The notes beneath the pieces were generated by a model. The model saw only the letters and a program-made list of their open reading frames with translations. It was not told where the DNA came from and did no database searches. The position numbers and the translations under genes were made by a program. A stretch of 5,891 nucleotides of DNA from Peptococcaceae bacterium (lineage in GTDB: Bacteria > Bacillota > DSM-521 > Neomoorellales > Neomoorellaceae): the NCBI GenBank assembly GCA_003509545.1, contig DOLC01000126.1, positions 1-5,891 on the forward strand. Reading direction: 5' to 3'. Shown piece by piece: positions 5,815 to 5,891 of the stretch (within the stretch, counting starts at the first letter, position 1; each line of letters starts with the position of its first letter).

Positions 5815-5891
5815 GGAGGGGTACCCAAGCTGGCCAAAGGGGGCAGACTGTAAATCTGCTGGCGATGCCTTCGCTGGTTCGAATCCAGCCC
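5815..5891 (+). tRNA. tRNA-Tyr (anticodon GTA), 3' end cut by window edge
   Basis: The 5' acceptor strand GGAGGGG (5815-5821) is followed by T8 and A9. The D stem is CCC/GGG, the anticodon stem GCAGA (5843-5847) with TCTGC (5855-5859), and the 7-base loop holds anticodon GTA (5850-5852), reading UAC and UAU. A long variable arm with a GGC/GCC hairpin (5861-5869) makes it a class II tRNA, as expected for bacterial tRNA-Tyr. The T stem is GCTGG (5873-5877) with CCAGC (5885-5889), around TTCGAAT. Only the first two bases of the 3' acceptor strand are inside the window; the rest, the discriminator base and CCA are missing. More tRNA genes may follow. Confidence 0.95.

Overview
The window is about 5.9 kb of GC-rich DNA, packed with genes that all lie on the + strand. 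It looks like a chromosomal segment of a spore-forming Clostridia-type Firmicute. The reasons are a tRNA-sensing T-box leader, strong GGAGG ribosome binding sites with GTG and TTG starts, Mini-ribonuclease III, a YacP/Rae1 ribosome-associated nuclease and the sporulation sigma factor SigH. The GC content and the ThyX-type thymidylate synthase would suit a Moorella- or Desulfotomaculum-like thermophile or anaerobe, but that placement is inference.

Layout. Positions 1-41 hold nothing I can identify. A near-perfect sigma-A promoter (42-70) starts a long untranslated leader that is a cysteine-specific T-box element: specifier codon TGC at 178-180, T-box sequence at 286-300 and terminator at 302-336. 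It controls cysE (361-1080) and cysS (1022-2491), the genes for serine acetyltransferase and cysteinyl-tRNA synthetase. Without any visible terminator the cluster continues with mrnC (2488-2925), thyX (2922-3626), rlmB (3647-4408) and yacP/rae1 (4405-4911). Three of the five gene junctions are 4-base GTGA/ATGA overlaps, one (cysE/cysS) is a much longer 59-base overlap, and only thyX-rlmB has a short gap. A 152-base intergenic region then holds a second sigma-A-type promoter and tandem Shine-Dalgarno sequences in front of sigH (5064-5708). After sigH, a consensus promoter (5749-5777) drives a tRNA-Tyr gene (5815 to the window edge), which is cut a few bases short of its 3' end.

How the genes fit together. 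CysE makes O-acetylserine, the precursor of cysteine, and CysS charges tRNA-Cys. The T-box reads uncharged tRNA-Cys and so couples both steps to cysteine supply. The following genes act on ribosomes and RNA: MrnC matures 23S rRNA, RlmB methylates 23S rRNA and Rae1 cleaves mRNA on the ribosome. ThyX (flavin-dependent dTMP synthesis) is inserted among them. SigH is the transition-state and early sporulation sigma factor.

I see no mobile element, CRISPR array, defence system or clearly novel system. This is conserved housekeeping DNA. The items most worth a second look are the long cysE/cysS overlap, the possible reach of cysteine control over the rRNA-maturation genes, and a possible base-pairing switch over the sigH ribosome binding sites.
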